From: BOG-908 sp963692875
GTDB taxonomy: Bacteria; Pseudomonadota; Alphaproteobacteria; Acetobacterales; Acetobacteraceae
Reading direction: 5' to 3'
Assembly: GCA_965198755.1 (NCBI GenBank)
Contig: OZ240673.1
Coordinates: 1,674,001-1,738,000, forward strand
Length of the DNA stretch: 64,000 nt
The notes under the pieces were generated by a model. It had not been told where the DNA came from, did not search any database, and saw nothing but the letters and a program-made list of their open reading frames with translations. Shown piece by piece: positions 24,315 through 34,170 of this stretch (position 1 is the first letter of the stretch; each line of letters opens with the position of its first letter). Position numbers and translations under genes: made by a program.

Positions 24315-27300
24315 TGCAGGGTTTCTTCGGCGCGCTCGTGGCGCGGCGCTGGCTGATGCTGGTGCTGGCGTTGGCGGTGCTGATCGCCGGCGGGCTGAAC
24401 CTGCGCCAGCTTGCCATCGACGCCGTGCCCGACATCTCGCCCAAGCAGGTCATGGTGCTGACGGAGGCGCCGGGGCTGGGCCCGTTGGAGGTGGAGCGGC
24501 TGGTCACCTTTCCGATCGAGACGCAGATGGCCGGCCTGCCGCTGCTGAAGGACGTGCGCTCCACCTCGCGCTTCGGCTTGTCGGCAGTCTACGTCACCTT
24601 CGAGGACGGCGCCGACGAACAGAACGCGCGCGCGCTGGTGTTCGAGCAGCTGCAGCAGGCGCGCGCGATGATGCCGGCCGGCGTGGGCGAGCCCACCGAG
24701 GGCCCGTTCGCCACGGGATTGGGCGAGGTGCTGGAGTTCCAGCTGCGCGGGCCCGGCTACACGCAAATGCAGCTCTACCAGATGCTGCAATGGCGTATCG
24801 TGCCGCAGTTGCGGCTGGTGCCTGGCATCGTCGCCGTCAACATCTACGGCGGCCAGTTGCAAACATACGAGATCGAGATCTCGCCGGAGCGCCTGCGCGC
24901 GCAAGACATTTCGGTGCGCCAGGTGTTCGACGCCATCGCCGCCAACAACACCACGCGCGGCGGCGCCTACGTCGAGCACGGCGACGAGCAGGAGATCGTG
25001 CGCGGCATGGCGCTGGCGCAGAACCCGGCCGACATCGCCGGCATCGTGCTGAAGACCACGCCGGGCGGCGTGCCGGTGACGGTGGGCGACGTCGGGCAGG
25101 TAAAGCTTGCACCCAAGCTGCGCCTGGGTGCTGTGACCCATGACGGCCAGGGCGAGACGATCGTGGGCGTGGCCGACATGCAGTACGGCCTGAACGCCAG
25201 CGAGGTGCTGCCGCCGCTGAAAGCCAGGATGGCGGCGCTACAGAAAACCTTGCCGCCCGGCGTGCAGATCAGCACGTTCTACGACCGGACCGACCTCATC
25301 CAGCGCGCCATCGGCACCGTCACCCACAATTTGGTGGAAGGTGCCGCGCTGGTGGTGGTGATCCTGATCCTGATGCTGGGCAACCTGCGCGCCGGGCTGA
25401 TCGTGGCGACGGTCATCCCGCTGTCGATGATGATGGCGTTCGCCGGCATGCGGGCGCTGGGCATCTCGGGCAACCTGATGAGCCTCGGCGCGCTCGATTT
25501 CGGCCTGGTCGTGGACGGCGCCGTGGTGCTGGTGGAGAACGTGCTGCGCCGGCAATCCGCAGCCGAGCCGCCGCAGCGCGACCCGGTGCGCGTGGTGCCA
25601 GGTGCGGCGGCCGAGGTGGCGCGGCCGGTGATATTCTCGGTGCTCATCATCACGCTGGTTTATTTGCCGGTGCTCTCCCTGCAGGACATCGAGGGCAAGA
25701 CGTTCCGCCCGATGGCGCTTACGGTGATGCTGGCGCTGGTCAGCGCACTGGTGGTGACGATGCTGGCGATACCACCGATGGCGGCGAGCTTCCTGGGCGG
25801 CCGCGCGGCGGAGCAAGACACCCGCCTGGTCCGTTGGGCGCGGGCCGGCTACACGCCGGTGCTGCGCCGCACCATGCGCCACCCCTGGCTCACCGCGGGG
25901 CTCGCTGCCGGCCTGTTCGCCGGCTCCGTCGTGCTGGCGCTGGGGCTTGGCGGCGAGTTCATCCCGCAGCTGGCCGAAGGTGCAATCGTGTGCACGTCGA
26001 CGCGGTTGCCGAGCGTGAACCTGGACGCCTCGCTGCGCATTGTGGGCGAGATCGAGCGGGTGATACGCAGTTTCCCGGACGTGGAAACGGTGGTCTCGCA
26101 AACCGGCAGTGCTGCGACGCCCACCGACCCGATGGGCGTGCAGAGCACCGATAGCTACGTCATCCTCAAGCCGCCCGGGAAGTGGACCACGGCGCCGACC
26201 CAGGAGGGCGTCCAGGCGGCGATGGAGGCCAAGCTGAAGCAGGCAGTGCCCGGCGTGGCGTTCGAGTTCTCCCAACCGATCCAGATGCGCATGGACGACT
26301 TGCTGCAGGGCGTGCGTTCGGACGTGGCGCTGACCATCTTCGGGCAGGACCTCAGCCAAATGGGTAAGCTGGGCGAGCAGGCCGCGCGCATCGTGCAGTC
26401 CATCCGAGGCTCGGCGGACGTGCGGGCCGAACGGCAAGGCGGCCTGCCGGCGCTCACCATCCGGGTGGACCGCGCACGCGTCGCCCGCTACGGCCTGTCG
26501 GCAGAGGACGTGCTGGCCGTGGTCGACGCGCTGGGCGGCCACGCAGCCGGCATGGTCTACGGACAGAACGACACCGAGACGCCGATCGTGGTGCGGCTGG
26601 CAGCCGATGCGCGCAGCAGCGCGGACCGGATCGGCCGCCTGCCGGTTGGCATGGCGGACGGCCAGTCGGTGCCGCTCTCGGCGGTGGCCGACATCGGCGT
26701 GGCCGACGGGCCGGCGACGATCGAGCGGGACAAGCTGCAGCGCAAGATCGACATCGACATCAACGTGCGCGGCCGCGACGTGGCGAGCTTCGTGGCCGAG
26801 GCGCAGCGAAAAGTGGGCGAGCAACTGAAGTTGCCGCCCGGCTACACGATGGACTGGAGCGGCAATTTCCAAAACCTGCAGAGTGCGGACGCACGCCTGC
26901 TGATCGTGGTGCCGGGCGTGCTCGCTTTGATCTTCCTGATGCTCTACCTCAACTTTGGCAGCCTCCGGTTGTCCGCCCTCATATTCCTCAACGTGCCGAT
27001 GGCGGCCACCGGCGGGATTGCCGCGCTGGTGTTGCGAGGCATGCCGTTCAGCGTCACGGCGGGGATCGGCTTCATCTCCACCTTCGGCGTGGCGATCCTC
27101 GACGGCGTGGTCCTGGCAAGCTACATCGAAGACGAGCGCCGCGCCGGCCGCAACGCACGGGACGCCGCCCGCGACGCTGCCGACAAGCGCCTCCGCCCCG
27201 TGCTGACGACCGCGCTGGTCGCATCCATCGGCTTCCTGCCGATGGCGGTTTCCACCAGCGCCGGCGCTGAAGTGCAGCGTCCGTTGGCCACCGTGGTAAT

Positions 27301-27442
27301 CGGCGGGCTGATCACGGCCACGATGCTGACGCTGCTGGTTTTGCCCACGTTGTACCCGCTCGTGTTGGATGCAAAACTGCCGAGATGGCGATACACAAAC
27401 GGGTTATTCGGATGGCGAGCGCGGCATCGTCTCCCAGAGTAG
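24314..27442 (+). CDS. CusA/CzcA-family heavy-metal RND efflux pump
   Basis: 1042 residues, twelve-helix inner-membrane proton/metal antiporter. Seen: N-terminal helix then LAIDAVPDISPKQVMVLTEAPGLGPLEVERLVTFPIE (family hallmark), TM4 motif DFGLVVDGAVVLVEN which marks the heavy-metal export group, TRLPSVNLDASLRIVGEIE, and FISTFGVAILDGVVLASYI in the C-terminal half. The ATG at 24314 shares a base with the adaptor stop (TGATG). Metal specificity (Co/Zn/Cd or Cu/Ag) is not decided: no clear regulator is nearby. MITE 2 begins 33 bp after the stop. Confidence 0.95.
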   Translation: MQGFFGALVARRWLMLVLALAVLIAGGLNLRQLAIDAVPDISPKQVMVLTEAPGLGPLEVERLVTFPIETQMAGLPLLKDVRSTSRFGLSAVYVTFEDGADEQNARALVFEQLQQARAMMPAGVGEPTEGPFATGLGEVLEFQLRGPGYTQMQLYQMLQWRIVPQLRLVPGIVAVNIYGGQLQTYEIEISPERLRAQDISVRQVFDAIAANNTTRGGAYVEHGDEQEIVRGMALAQNPADIAGIVLKTTPGGVPVTVGDVGQVKLAPKLRLGAVTHDGQGETIVGVADMQYGLNASEVLPPLKARMAALQKTLPPGVQISTFYDRTDLIQRAIGTVTHNLVEGAALVVVILILMLGNLRAGLIVATVIPLSMMMAFAGMRALGISGNLMSLGALDFGLVVDGAVVLVENVLRRQSAAEPPQRDPVRVVPGAAAEVARPVIFSVLIITLVYLPVLSLQDIEGKTFRPMALTVMLALVSALVVTMLAIPPMAASFLGGRAAEQDTRLVRWARAGYTPVLRRTMRHPWLTAGLAAGLFAGSVVLALGLGGEFIPQLAEGAIVCTSTRLPSVNLDASLRIVGEIERVIRSFPDVETVVSQTGSAATPTDPMGVQSTDSYVILKPPGKWTTAPTQEGVQAAMEAKLKQAVPGVAFEFSQPIQMRMDDLLQGVRSDVALTIFGQDLSQMGKLGEQAARIVQSIRGSADVRAERQGGLPALTIRVDRARVARYGLSAEDVLAVVDALGGHAAGMVYGQNDTETPIVVRLAADARSSADRIGRLPVGMADGQSVPLSAVADIGVADGPATIERDKLQRKIDIDINVRGRDVASFVAEAQRKVGEQLKLPPGYTMDWSGNFQNLQSADARLLIVVPGVLALIFLMLYLNFGSLRLSALIFLNVPMAATGGIAALVLRGMPFSVTAGIGFISTFGVAILDGVVLASYIEDERRAGRNARDAARDAADKRLRPVLTTALVASIGFLPMAVSTSAGAEVQRPLATVVIGGLITATMLTLLVLPTLYPLVLDAKLPRWRYTNGLFGWRARHRLPE

Positions 27443-27475
27443 GCGGACGAAAGCTGCCGAGTGTCACAGGTGATA

Positions 27476-27664
27476 CGAACTGGCGTTGAAGCTGACACAT
27501 CGACAGCAAGCAGTCCTTTTTTGAAAAAAGGACCAAAAAACTTTTGACTTCGCTGTCGCGCGCTCTTCGGAAAGGTTTGCGACAGCGGAGTCAAAAGTTT
27601 TTTGCTTCTTTTCAAAAAAGAAGGCCTTGCTTGCTTCGGAACGGTCAACCTTCAGGCCGGTTGG
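27476..27664. mobile_element. MITE-like unit 2 with IS630-type ends carrying PE16
   Basis: 189-bp near-copy of the unit at 1549-1740. Left end CGAACTGGCGTTGAAGCTGAC after TA (27474-27475); right end, read inward, CCAACCGGCCTGAAGGTTGAC. The right flank is TC rather than TA and the second base of the left end differs, so this copy has aged. No gene inside. Confidence 0.7.
27504..27636. repeat. Palindromic element PE16 (full, inside MITE 2)
   Basis: AGTCC left arm and shortened CTTCT right arm (T4 rather than T7). The core is a dyad TTCGCTGTCGCG ... TGCGACAGCGGA. Follows the metal pump gene. Confidence 0.9.
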
Positions 27665-28819
27665 TCTAAGTCTCTTCGACGCAGGACTGCTAACCACACT
27701 CCTTTGATCACGCTGGACACGTTCTGACAGCCTTCACTGCGAGACTGTGCGGCCCCGATGACCCCACTGCCTTTACGTCCGGCGCTCATCAAGTCTAGCC
27801 GGGACCGGCCGTAAGCTCAGGTTACAAACTCCGCTGTGGAGCGGCACCAGCGACGCGGTGGCTGATCACGTGTCTCATCAGGTCGACGAACTCGACCGAG
27901 TCTGGAAGATCAAATGCCCGCAATGTGCAAAGACTTCAAATGCCCGCAATGTGCAAAGACTTTCCAACCAGGAGTAGCCACTGCCGGACGAGAACTCAAC
28001 GTAGGTTTTCACACCGTCGCTCACTATAACGATCAACGCCGGTAACGCGATGGGCAGACAGCAAAAGCCTCGGACATGATGATCTTGCCTGGCCTCGGAG
28101 GCTCGCTGTGGCCAGATTTGCTGCTGCGTTCGAGCGCACCAGCCGTGAGCCGGTCGGGACAGGCATTGGACCGGACGTGATAGCGAGCGTCTAATGGCGC
28201 GTACGCGGAAACGAAAATGCGAATGGAAACGCGGTTGGTGTTGCCGTAGCCGCGCCAACCTCTGCGGTCGGAATTGTGCTGAGTGCGGCTACCGTGAAAG
28301 ACACCATCCGAGTCGTATCGACGGTAACAACACGTCTGACAATGCAGCTTTTTCGGCGAAGAGCGCAAAGCTCAAAGGAACGCAGCCGCCGTCATTTGTC
28401 TCATCTGTGTCAAGGCCTACACACAAGCGTCAGATGCCTGATGTGGTTGTTGGATGATCTGCCGCCTGTTCAGCGCCTTTCGTGCTGCAACGCAACAATT
28501 AGCGATACGGCAGTTAGCCATCAAGCCTTTTCAGCCGAGCTGAGGCAGGAGACGTGCTGTTCAGGACAAAGGTCTTACCATCGGGAACTCGGATCTGCGC
28601 GTCCGGGTCACCAGGTCTGCCGGGCACTTGCATCTCACCTTTGGCCGTAAGTCTTGAAAGGTGCCCTGAACCATCTCTGCATGTCGATACCTTTGAGGAT
28701 TGCCGGGCTTGACCACCGCTCGCGCCCGTTCCACCGTCAGAACTCCGAGCCACACTCGAGGTTCGTACCCGCGCAAGTGCCGGAGCCAACCGGCACTTGC
28801 CCTCTATTGGGAGATAACC
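27665..28819. other. Gene-poor 1.15-kb stretch
   Basis: No convincing gene: short overlapping frames on both strands without ribosome sites, lower GC and no codon bias. It contains a perfect 26-bp tandem duplication (27911-27962). The last 50 bp hold the ribosome site of the beta-propeller gene. Likely decayed or recombined DNA. Confidence 0.55.
27911..27962. repeat. 26-bp perfect tandem duplication
   Basis: Two adjacent identical copies of a unit beginning CAAATGCCCGCAATG and ending AAAGACTT. No coding frame is evident across it. Confidence 0.9.
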
Positions 28820-29932
28820 ATGCGTCCGACATCCCGCGCTCTCGCGCTTTTCGCCTGCGCGACCGGCTTCGCTGCAAACTGCGTTGCCCCGGCCAGCGCC
28901 GCTCCGGCTGCGCCGCCGCAATACAAGCTGGTGCATACAATTCCGATACCCGGCAACCCGCTTGCCGTCTTCGACATCAGTTCCCTCGACCCCACGCTCG
29001 GCCTCTATTTCCTTCCTGACCGCTCGAACAACTCCATCGACGTCGTCAACGTCAACGAGCGGCGCGTCATCGGCCAAGTTGGCGGCTTCGCCGGCCCAGC
29101 CGGCGGCGACAACAACATCGCCGGCCCGAACGGCAGCCAACCCACCGGCGACGGCTACGTCTGGGCAGGAGACGGCAACAGCACCGTCAAGATCATCGAC
29201 GAACGCTCGCTCCTGGTCGTGCAAACCATCTCCACCGGCGGCACGATGCGCGCCGACTCGATTGGCTACGACCCGAAGGACCACATCGCCGCGGTCGTCA
29301 ACGACGCCGACAGCCCGCCCTTCGTCACCCTGATCTACACGCCGGACGGCTACCGGCAGGTCCTCAAAAGGATCACCTTCGCCAATGCCACCAACGGTAT
29401 CGAGCAGCCAGTCTTCGATCCGCGCCGCGGAGTGTTCTACCTCAGCGTCCCGCAGGTCGGCCTCAACCAGAAGAACGGCGAGATTGCGATCATCGACCCA
29501 GTACTTCGTCGCGTCGTGGGCACCCTGCCGGTCAGCAATTGTCAACCCAACGGTGCGGCCCTGGGTCCAAAGCAGCAATTGCTGCTCGGCTGCAGTGTCG
29601 CCAACAACACTGCCGCTACGCCACTGCCCACCCAGGTCATCAACGCACTCAGTGGCAAAGTACTTGCAACCTTCTCCGTTGGCGGCTCGGACGAGGTGGC
29701 TTACGATTCGGCCAACCAGACCTACGACTTGGCGGCGCGTAACAACGCCACCGGGCCTGTGCTCGGCATCGTCGACGCTGCGACCTTGCAACTGATCAGC
29801 GCCATCCCGACTGCAACGAACTCGCATTCCGTCGCTGCAGACTCGATCAACAATGAAATTTTCTTTCCGCTAACTGCAGGCACGAGCAACACGGCTTGTC
29901 CGAAAGGCTGCATCGGCGTCTACGCTCCGTGA
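28820..29932 (+). CDS. Secreted YVTN/YncE-type beta-propeller protein
   Basis: 370 residues. The ATG has GGGAG six bases upstream. Signal peptide MRPTSRALALFACATGFAAN ending near PASAAP. The mature part is built from repeated blade-like strands: LYFLPDRSNNSIDVVNVNERRVIGQVGG, VKIIDERSLLVVQTISTGG, IGYDPKDHIAAVVNDAD, AIIDPVLRRVVGTLPV, VAYDSANQTYDLAARN, which is the 40-residue YVTN beta-propeller pattern. Periplasmic or extracellular; often a ligand-binding scaffold. No operon partner: both flanks are gene-poor. Confidence 0.82.
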   Translation: MRPTSRALALFACATGFAANCVAPASAAPAAPPQYKLVHTIPIPGNPLAVFDISSLDPTLGLYFLPDRSNNSIDVVNVNERRVIGQVGGFAGPAGGDNNIAGPNGSQPTGDGYVWAGDGNSTVKIIDERSLLVVQTISTGGTMRADSIGYDPKDHIAAVVNDADSPPFVTLIYTPDGYRQVLKRITFANATNGIEQPVFDPRRGVFYLSVPQVGLNQKNGEIAIIDPVLRRVVGTLPVSNCQPNGAALGPKQQLLLGCSVANNTAATPLPTQVINALSGKVLATFSVGGSDEVAYDSANQTYDLAARNNATGPVLGIVDAATLQLISAIPTATNSHSVAADSINNEIFFPLTAGTSNTACPKGCIGVYAP

Positions 29933-30235
29933 CACTGGATGCGGGGGCGTCCTTGCCGCCCCTGCACTTCCCTCCGAGTCACAACGTCTCGCCACGCAAG
30001 AAGCCGCCGCACTTCAAACGGAGGAATGCGCCCCAGAGACGAGCGGCCGAAACTGCCGCCTAGCGCTGAATTTGCCGAGACGTGTGGCCTTAAATCGTCT
30101 GCGCGGTACAAAGGTCCGCGAAAGCTTGACCATGAGTTCTTGCGGTTTTCTCGCAAACAAGACGCTTGTCTCTGTTTGGCGGGGCCGTCCTCAGATAGGC
30201 AGCATTAGTCGGTAAAGTGCAGGCTGAACTAGAAG
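29933..30235. other. 303-bp gene-free spacer
   Basis: Between the beta-propeller gene and the beta-helix relic. The short frames in it have no ribosome site or recognisable motif, and no palindromic element or other structure was seen. Confidence 0.45.
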
Positions 30236-30580
30236 GTGATCGGCGCACGCTTTATCGGCAATATCGTATTCCACAGAGGCAAATGCGGGCTCACGATCTC
30301 CAGCGGCCGCAATCAGGTCGTCTCTAACAACTGGGTCCAGAACCTTGATCCGGTCGCAGGCGGCGGGAACGTGGGCACCCAGGTGGCGAACTACGCCAAG
30401 CCATACCCCTGCAACAACGCCATGATTGCAACAACGTTGTCAGCGCCACCTCCAGCCCATGCGACTCCGGCACGAAGGCTTAGAACTTCAACGGCTTACA
30501 GCACGACTCTTGCAGCAACCCGCGGGTGACAGGAACGCTTCTCGGCGACGGCTACTCACTTGTAGGGGACAGATGCCGCG
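30236..30580 (+). pseudogene. Relic of a parallel beta-helix (pectate-lyase-like) protein
   Basis: The frame MIGARFIGNIVFHRGKCG..ISSGRNQVVSNNWVQN..GNVGTQVANY reads like beta-helix rungs, then is lost near 30430. A one-base shift restores NNVVSATSSPCDSGTKA, then a TAG, then NFNGLQHDSCSNPRVTGTLLG. At least one frameshift and one stop are present, and no 5' end is visible. Family assignment is from the rung pattern only. Confidence 0.45.
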
Positions 30581-30972
30581 CGTGGAAAGCTGATGGTTAT
30601 CGTGCCGGGTGCCGCATACCGTGTTCCGCCTTTTCCGCGCATGTGCGTTGCCATGAGCCCCTACCTGACCCAGCCTCAATAGCAAAGTGCCGATAATTTG
30701 GCGCACGGCTACCACTCACGCATACCGCTTCGAGCGAGGTGACTACCGGGTTCATTCCAACCGTTAGGTTACCGTCCTCCTATCAGCCCCGTTCCACCTC
30801 GGCCATTTCTGAGACAGGAATTTGTGTTTACGCAGATTTACATCAAAGGTGAACGTCAGAGTGCGATGATGATGCCGACGTGCTAACAGCGGCCTGATCA
30901 CCACGGGTCACATCTGGTCAAAGATGGCGTCATCACCGGGCCATTCGGCCACCCACCCCGTTCCGACTGTAA
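30581..30972. other. Gene-free spacer
   Basis: 392 bp between the beta-helix relic and the end of the TonB-dependent receptor gene. No gene, element or structured repeat recognised. Confidence 0.4.
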
Positions 30973-33150
30973 TCAAAAAAATTTCCGAATACCTGCGTAG
31001 AAGGCTCGCCGAGGCCCGTATTGCGGCGCGAACACGCCCACTCCGGTGCCAGACCGAATTTCATAAATCCTGTCCGTGACGTTGAGAATGGCTGCGTTGA
31101 TCTCAAACGGACCACCCGGCACGTGGTCGAAACGATGGGTCGCCCCGAGGTTGAGTTGTAGATAGGGCGCCACCTGACCGCCGTTTGGGACGTCGCCTGA
31201 ATCCTCACGCAAGCCGGTCCCGTAAAGCAAATCCGCATTCAGATGGGTGCCAAACAGGTTGTAGGACGTGCCTGTGGACGCCGTGTAGAACTGGCTGTGG
31301 TCGGTGTAGATATAGTGGTGAGAGATGTACGCGAGATCATCGGGGCTGAAATTGAACTGCTGCGACACCAATTGGGTCGCGCGCTCTCGGCCAATCGATA
31401 AGTTGCCGTAGGCCGAGAAGTTGCCAACGTCGTAGCTGGCGGTGAGCTCCAGTCCCAGGACGTTGGCGTGGGCGTAGTTGAACACTGACTCGATGATGGG
31501 TGCGCCGAATTGCCCTTCGTCTATCAAGTCACGCGCAATCTTCCAGTAGCCGTCAACGCCCAGCTTGAAGCCGGGCAGCACCACGTGCTCGGCGCCGGCG
31601 TCGAAGTAGTTCGAGCGTTCGGGCAGGATGCGTGCGTCCGACGGCGGAGATGCCGGAGTGTAGCCGCCAGGGTAGCCGGTAGTACCGGCGAATTTGCCGA
31701 CAGCCTGCCCTGAGATGTTCTCCAGCGAAGGAGGCGTGAAGTAGCGCGAGTAGCCGGCGTGCAACGTTGTCGCTGCCTCGGGCTTCCAAACCAGGTTGAC
31801 GCGCGGGCTGAGCTGCTCCGCGTCGGTGTAGGCGTTCAGCACGTCGTAGCGCACGCCGTAGTTGAGCGTCAGTGTCGGCACGACATGCCACTCGTCCTGC
31901 AGGTACGCGCTGTACGTGAACCCCGTCTCTCCGCTTCCATCTGCCACATGCAGAGGCGTCGTGCCCGCGCTTGAACAATCGGCGACGAGGCAGGCAAACA
32001 CCTCGGAACTCGTGCTCGACGTCGCCCGCTCGCCGGTGAACAGAAGGCCGAAGCGAAGCGTGTGGTTGTCGCCGAGCTGGTAGCTGCCGTCGGCCTGCAC
32101 GCCTTCGGCCACGTCCGAGCGAACGGCGTTCTGTGACAGGCCGTAGAACAGCAAATCACCCACATGGTCGGGCGTGTAGGCGAGGCGGCTGTAGCGCTCG
32201 AAGGTGGAGATTTGAACGCTGTAATCATCTTCCGCCTTTAGGTAGGACAGCACTCCGTAATCGTTGCTCTCCGTCTGGCTCTCGTTGAGCAGGGCAGAGT
32301 TAAAGGTGGAGAGATTGCCGAGCGAAAACACTGCCGGCTGCCCGGGATTGTCCGGGATCTGGAACGCGCCTTGGTAGACGCCGAAGAGGGCAGTGATCTT
32401 GCTTGTCGAGTCGATGATGTCTTCCACGTAACCGAAACCGTGTCCCTGTTGCGTGTCGTCGTGCAGCGGTTCGTAGGATCTGGTCGGGTTTTCGATGCCA
32501 ATGCCGTTCTGAAGGTAGTCGCCGGCGAAGTAGTAGTTGTAGTGGCCGAAAGAGCCGGCATATTCGGCGCTCGGCTCCAGCCAGCCGTGGCTACCGCCGT
32601 AGAAGCCGATCGACCCGCCAGGCTGAAACGTGCCTGACTTGGTTTGGATGTCGACGATCCCCGTCGTGACTAGTCCGTATTGAGCAGGAAGCGAGCCGGT
32701 AATCAGGTCGATCGAGGAGGCGAAGCGCGAGGTCAGGCTCTGGCCAAAGAAGCTAATTCCCTCTGGAAGGATAACGCCGTCTATGCGGTACTGGATGTTT
32801 GCATGGTCGTTCCGAAGGTGGATCTGGCCATACGAATCCTGGGAAACACCGGGCGTCTGAAGGAGAGTCTGGTTGAGTGGTATGTCTTCACCGCCAGGCT
32901 GGTTCAGGATGGCCTTGCTGCTAAGCGTGTAGACCGTCGCACCTATGCGTGTCTCGATGTCGCTGCGCGCCTTGGTCAACCTCTTCGCTGTAACCACGAT
33001 GTCTTCCGTCGTGCCGGGTGCAGGGGCCTGGCGCGTGGGAGGGGAGTTTGGCGCGGGCGTGATCGCAGTCGGCTGGGTTTGGTCGGCGAGAGCGACAGCC
33101 ATCGGAAGAGTGGCCAACGTGCACGTGACTGCCGCGCGGAACAACGCCAT
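30973..33150 (-). CDS. TonB-dependent outer-membrane receptor, probably zinc (ZnuD-like)
   Basis: 725-residue outer-membrane transporter. Signal peptide MALFRAAVTCTLATLPMAVA-LADQ, TonB-box-like EDIVVTAKRL near residue 48, plug domain (LLQTPGVSQDSYGQIHLRNDHANIQYRIDGVILPEGI), then a 22-strand-type barrel ending in aromatic F-F (YAGIRKFF). A Zur-box-like 13-mer sits 24 bp upstream of the start (33175-33187), matching the one before znuC. With znuABC next door it most likely takes zinc or a zinc complex across the outer membrane; the ligand is inferred from context. Confidence 0.9.
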   Translation of the reverse strand: MALFRAAVTCTLATLPMAVALADQTQPTAITPAPNSPPTRQAPAPGTTEDIVVTAKRLTKARSDIETRIGATVYTLSSKAILNQPGGEDIPLNQTLLQTPGVSQDSYGQIHLRNDHANIQYRIDGVILPEGISFFGQSLTSRFASSIDLITGSLPAQYGLVTTGIVDIQTKSGTFQPGGSIGFYGGSHGWLEPSAEYAGSFGHYNYYFAGDYLQNGIGIENPTRSYEPLHDDTQQGHGFGYVEDIIDSTSKITALFGVYQGAFQIPDNPGQPAVFSLGNLSTFNSALLNESQTESNDYGVLSYLKAEDDYSVQISTFERYSRLAYTPDHVGDLLFYGLSQNAVRSDVAEGVQADGSYQLGDNHTLRFGLLFTGERATSSTSSEVFACLVADCSSAGTTPLHVADGSGETGFTYSAYLQDEWHVVPTLTLNYGVRYDVLNAYTDAEQLSPRVNLVWKPEAATTLHAGYSRYFTPPSLENISGQAVGKFAGTTGYPGGYTPASPPSDARILPERSNYFDAGAEHVVLPGFKLGVDGYWKIARDLIDEGQFGAPIIESVFNYAHANVLGLELTASYDVGNFSAYGNLSIGRERATQLVSQQFNFSPDDLAYISHHYIYTDHSQFYTASTGTSYNLFGTHLNADLLYGTGLREDSGDVPNGGQVAPYLQLNLGATHRFDHVPGGPFEINAAILNVTDRIYEIRSGTGVGVFAPQYGPRRAFYAGIRKFF

Positions 33151-33174
33151 GGAACCCGCTTACTCGAATGTGAT

Positions 33175-33187
33175 GTTATGATATAAC
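33175..33187. promoter_or_regulatory. Zur-box-like operator before the TonB receptor gene
   Basis: GTTATGATATAAC, an imperfect palindrome matching GTTATGTTATAAC before znuC at 12 of 13 positions. Both sites share an outward TTAC/GTAA flank. Zur represses zinc-uptake genes when zinc is sufficient; the similarity to known alphaproteobacterial Zur boxes is from memory. Confidence 0.65.
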
Positions 33188-33348
33188 GGTAAGCTATCGG
33201 CGATGTCAAACGCGGTGCTGACCCGTGGCGCTTTCGAAATACTCTGACGTCTACACCATCCGATCTATCACGTGATCTACACGTATCGATGCGGCAGCGC
33301 GCTGGTTAGCAACGCAAATATCTGCTGCGTCGCCAACCGTCCGTGGCT

Positions 33349-34170
33349 TTAGGCCGAGATGGAAGAGGCACTCGCGCGAGGCCTACCCAGCAAGCCAGGC
33401 ACGCCAGCCACCGCGTAGGCGCCGACGCTGAGCGCACTGATGCAGAAACTTGCTGGCCAGTCCGTCCAATAGGAGAGTGCGATGCCGAGCCACGCCTCGC
33501 CAAGTGCCAGGCCCAGTGACAGCAGCAGCCCGGTGCCGACGCGCGTCGTCAGACGCTGCGCAGAAGCGGCTGGCCCGACCATCAACACGAAGACCAGCAA
33601 CACGCCGACGATCTGCACGCACTCGGCCGTGGCAAGCGCCACGATCACCAGGAAGAGCACGTCCTGAAGCCGCAGCGACACGCCCCGGGCTTCGGCCAAT
33701 TCCGGCTGCAGGCTGGCAAACAGCAGGGGGCGCGACATCAGTGCAAGTGCGGCCAGGCTGGGCACCGCCAGTAACAGCAGCCATCCGATCGTGCGGGCGT
33801 CCACGGCAAGCACGTTGCCGAACAGCAGCGCCGTCGCCTGCGTCGCGAACGCGGTGTAGAAGTGCAGGAACAGCAAGCCCGTGCCGAGTGCGAGCGACAA
33901 CACCATGCCGATGGCCACGTCGCGCTGCGCAAGGCCGCCGCCGATCAGGCCAATGCCAATCCCTGCTGCGACGGACACCGACACCAAGCCCCAGAGCGGC
34001 GCCATGCCGAGCAGCACCGCACCTGTTGCCCCGGTGAACCCCACGTGGGCCAGCGCATGGCCGGCAAACGCCTGGCCTCGCAACACCAAAAAGTATCCGA
34101 CCAGCCCTGCAAGAACGGCAACGATCGTTGCCGCAGCAAAGGCGTGCCGCATAAAGTCATACGACAGCAT
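33349..34170 (-). CDS. znuB: Zinc ABC transporter permease ZnuB
   Basis: 273 residues, ABC-3 family inner-membrane permease with about eight helices. Seen: MLSYDFMRHAFAAATIVAVLAGLVGYFLVLRGQAFAGHALAHVGFTGATGAVLLG, the family's N-terminal hallmark (FxRxAFxGhALAHxGFxG), and VLLVFVLMVGPAASAQRL. The ATG at 34170 has GAGG seven bases upstream and overlaps the 3' end of znuC by 14 bp; earlier ATGs lack a ribosome site. Works with ZnuA and ZnuC to import Zn2+ (Mn2+ is the alternative for this family). Confidence 0.93.
   Translation of the reverse strand: MLSYDFMRHAFAAATIVAVLAGLVGYFLVLRGQAFAGHALAHVGFTGATGAVLLGMAPLWGLVSVSVAAGIGIGLIGGGLAQRDVAIGMVLSLALGTGLLFLHFYTAFATQATALLFGNVLAVDARTIGWLLLLAVPSLAALALMSRPLLFASLQPELAEARGVSLRLQDVLFLVIVALATAECVQIVGVLLVFVLMVGPAASAQRLTTRVGTGLLLSLGLALGEAWLGIALSYWTDWPASFCISALSVGAYAVAGVPGLLGRPRASASSISA

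Noticed and set aside
28033..28650. Overlapping frames of 90-125 codons between the metal pump and the beta-propeller
   Set aside because: No start context, no motif, and no codon bias on either strand.
30236..30529. Intact small protein of 97 residues
   Set aside because: The C-terminal third is low-complexity and a one-base shift restores a better beta-helix sequence, so it was called a relic.
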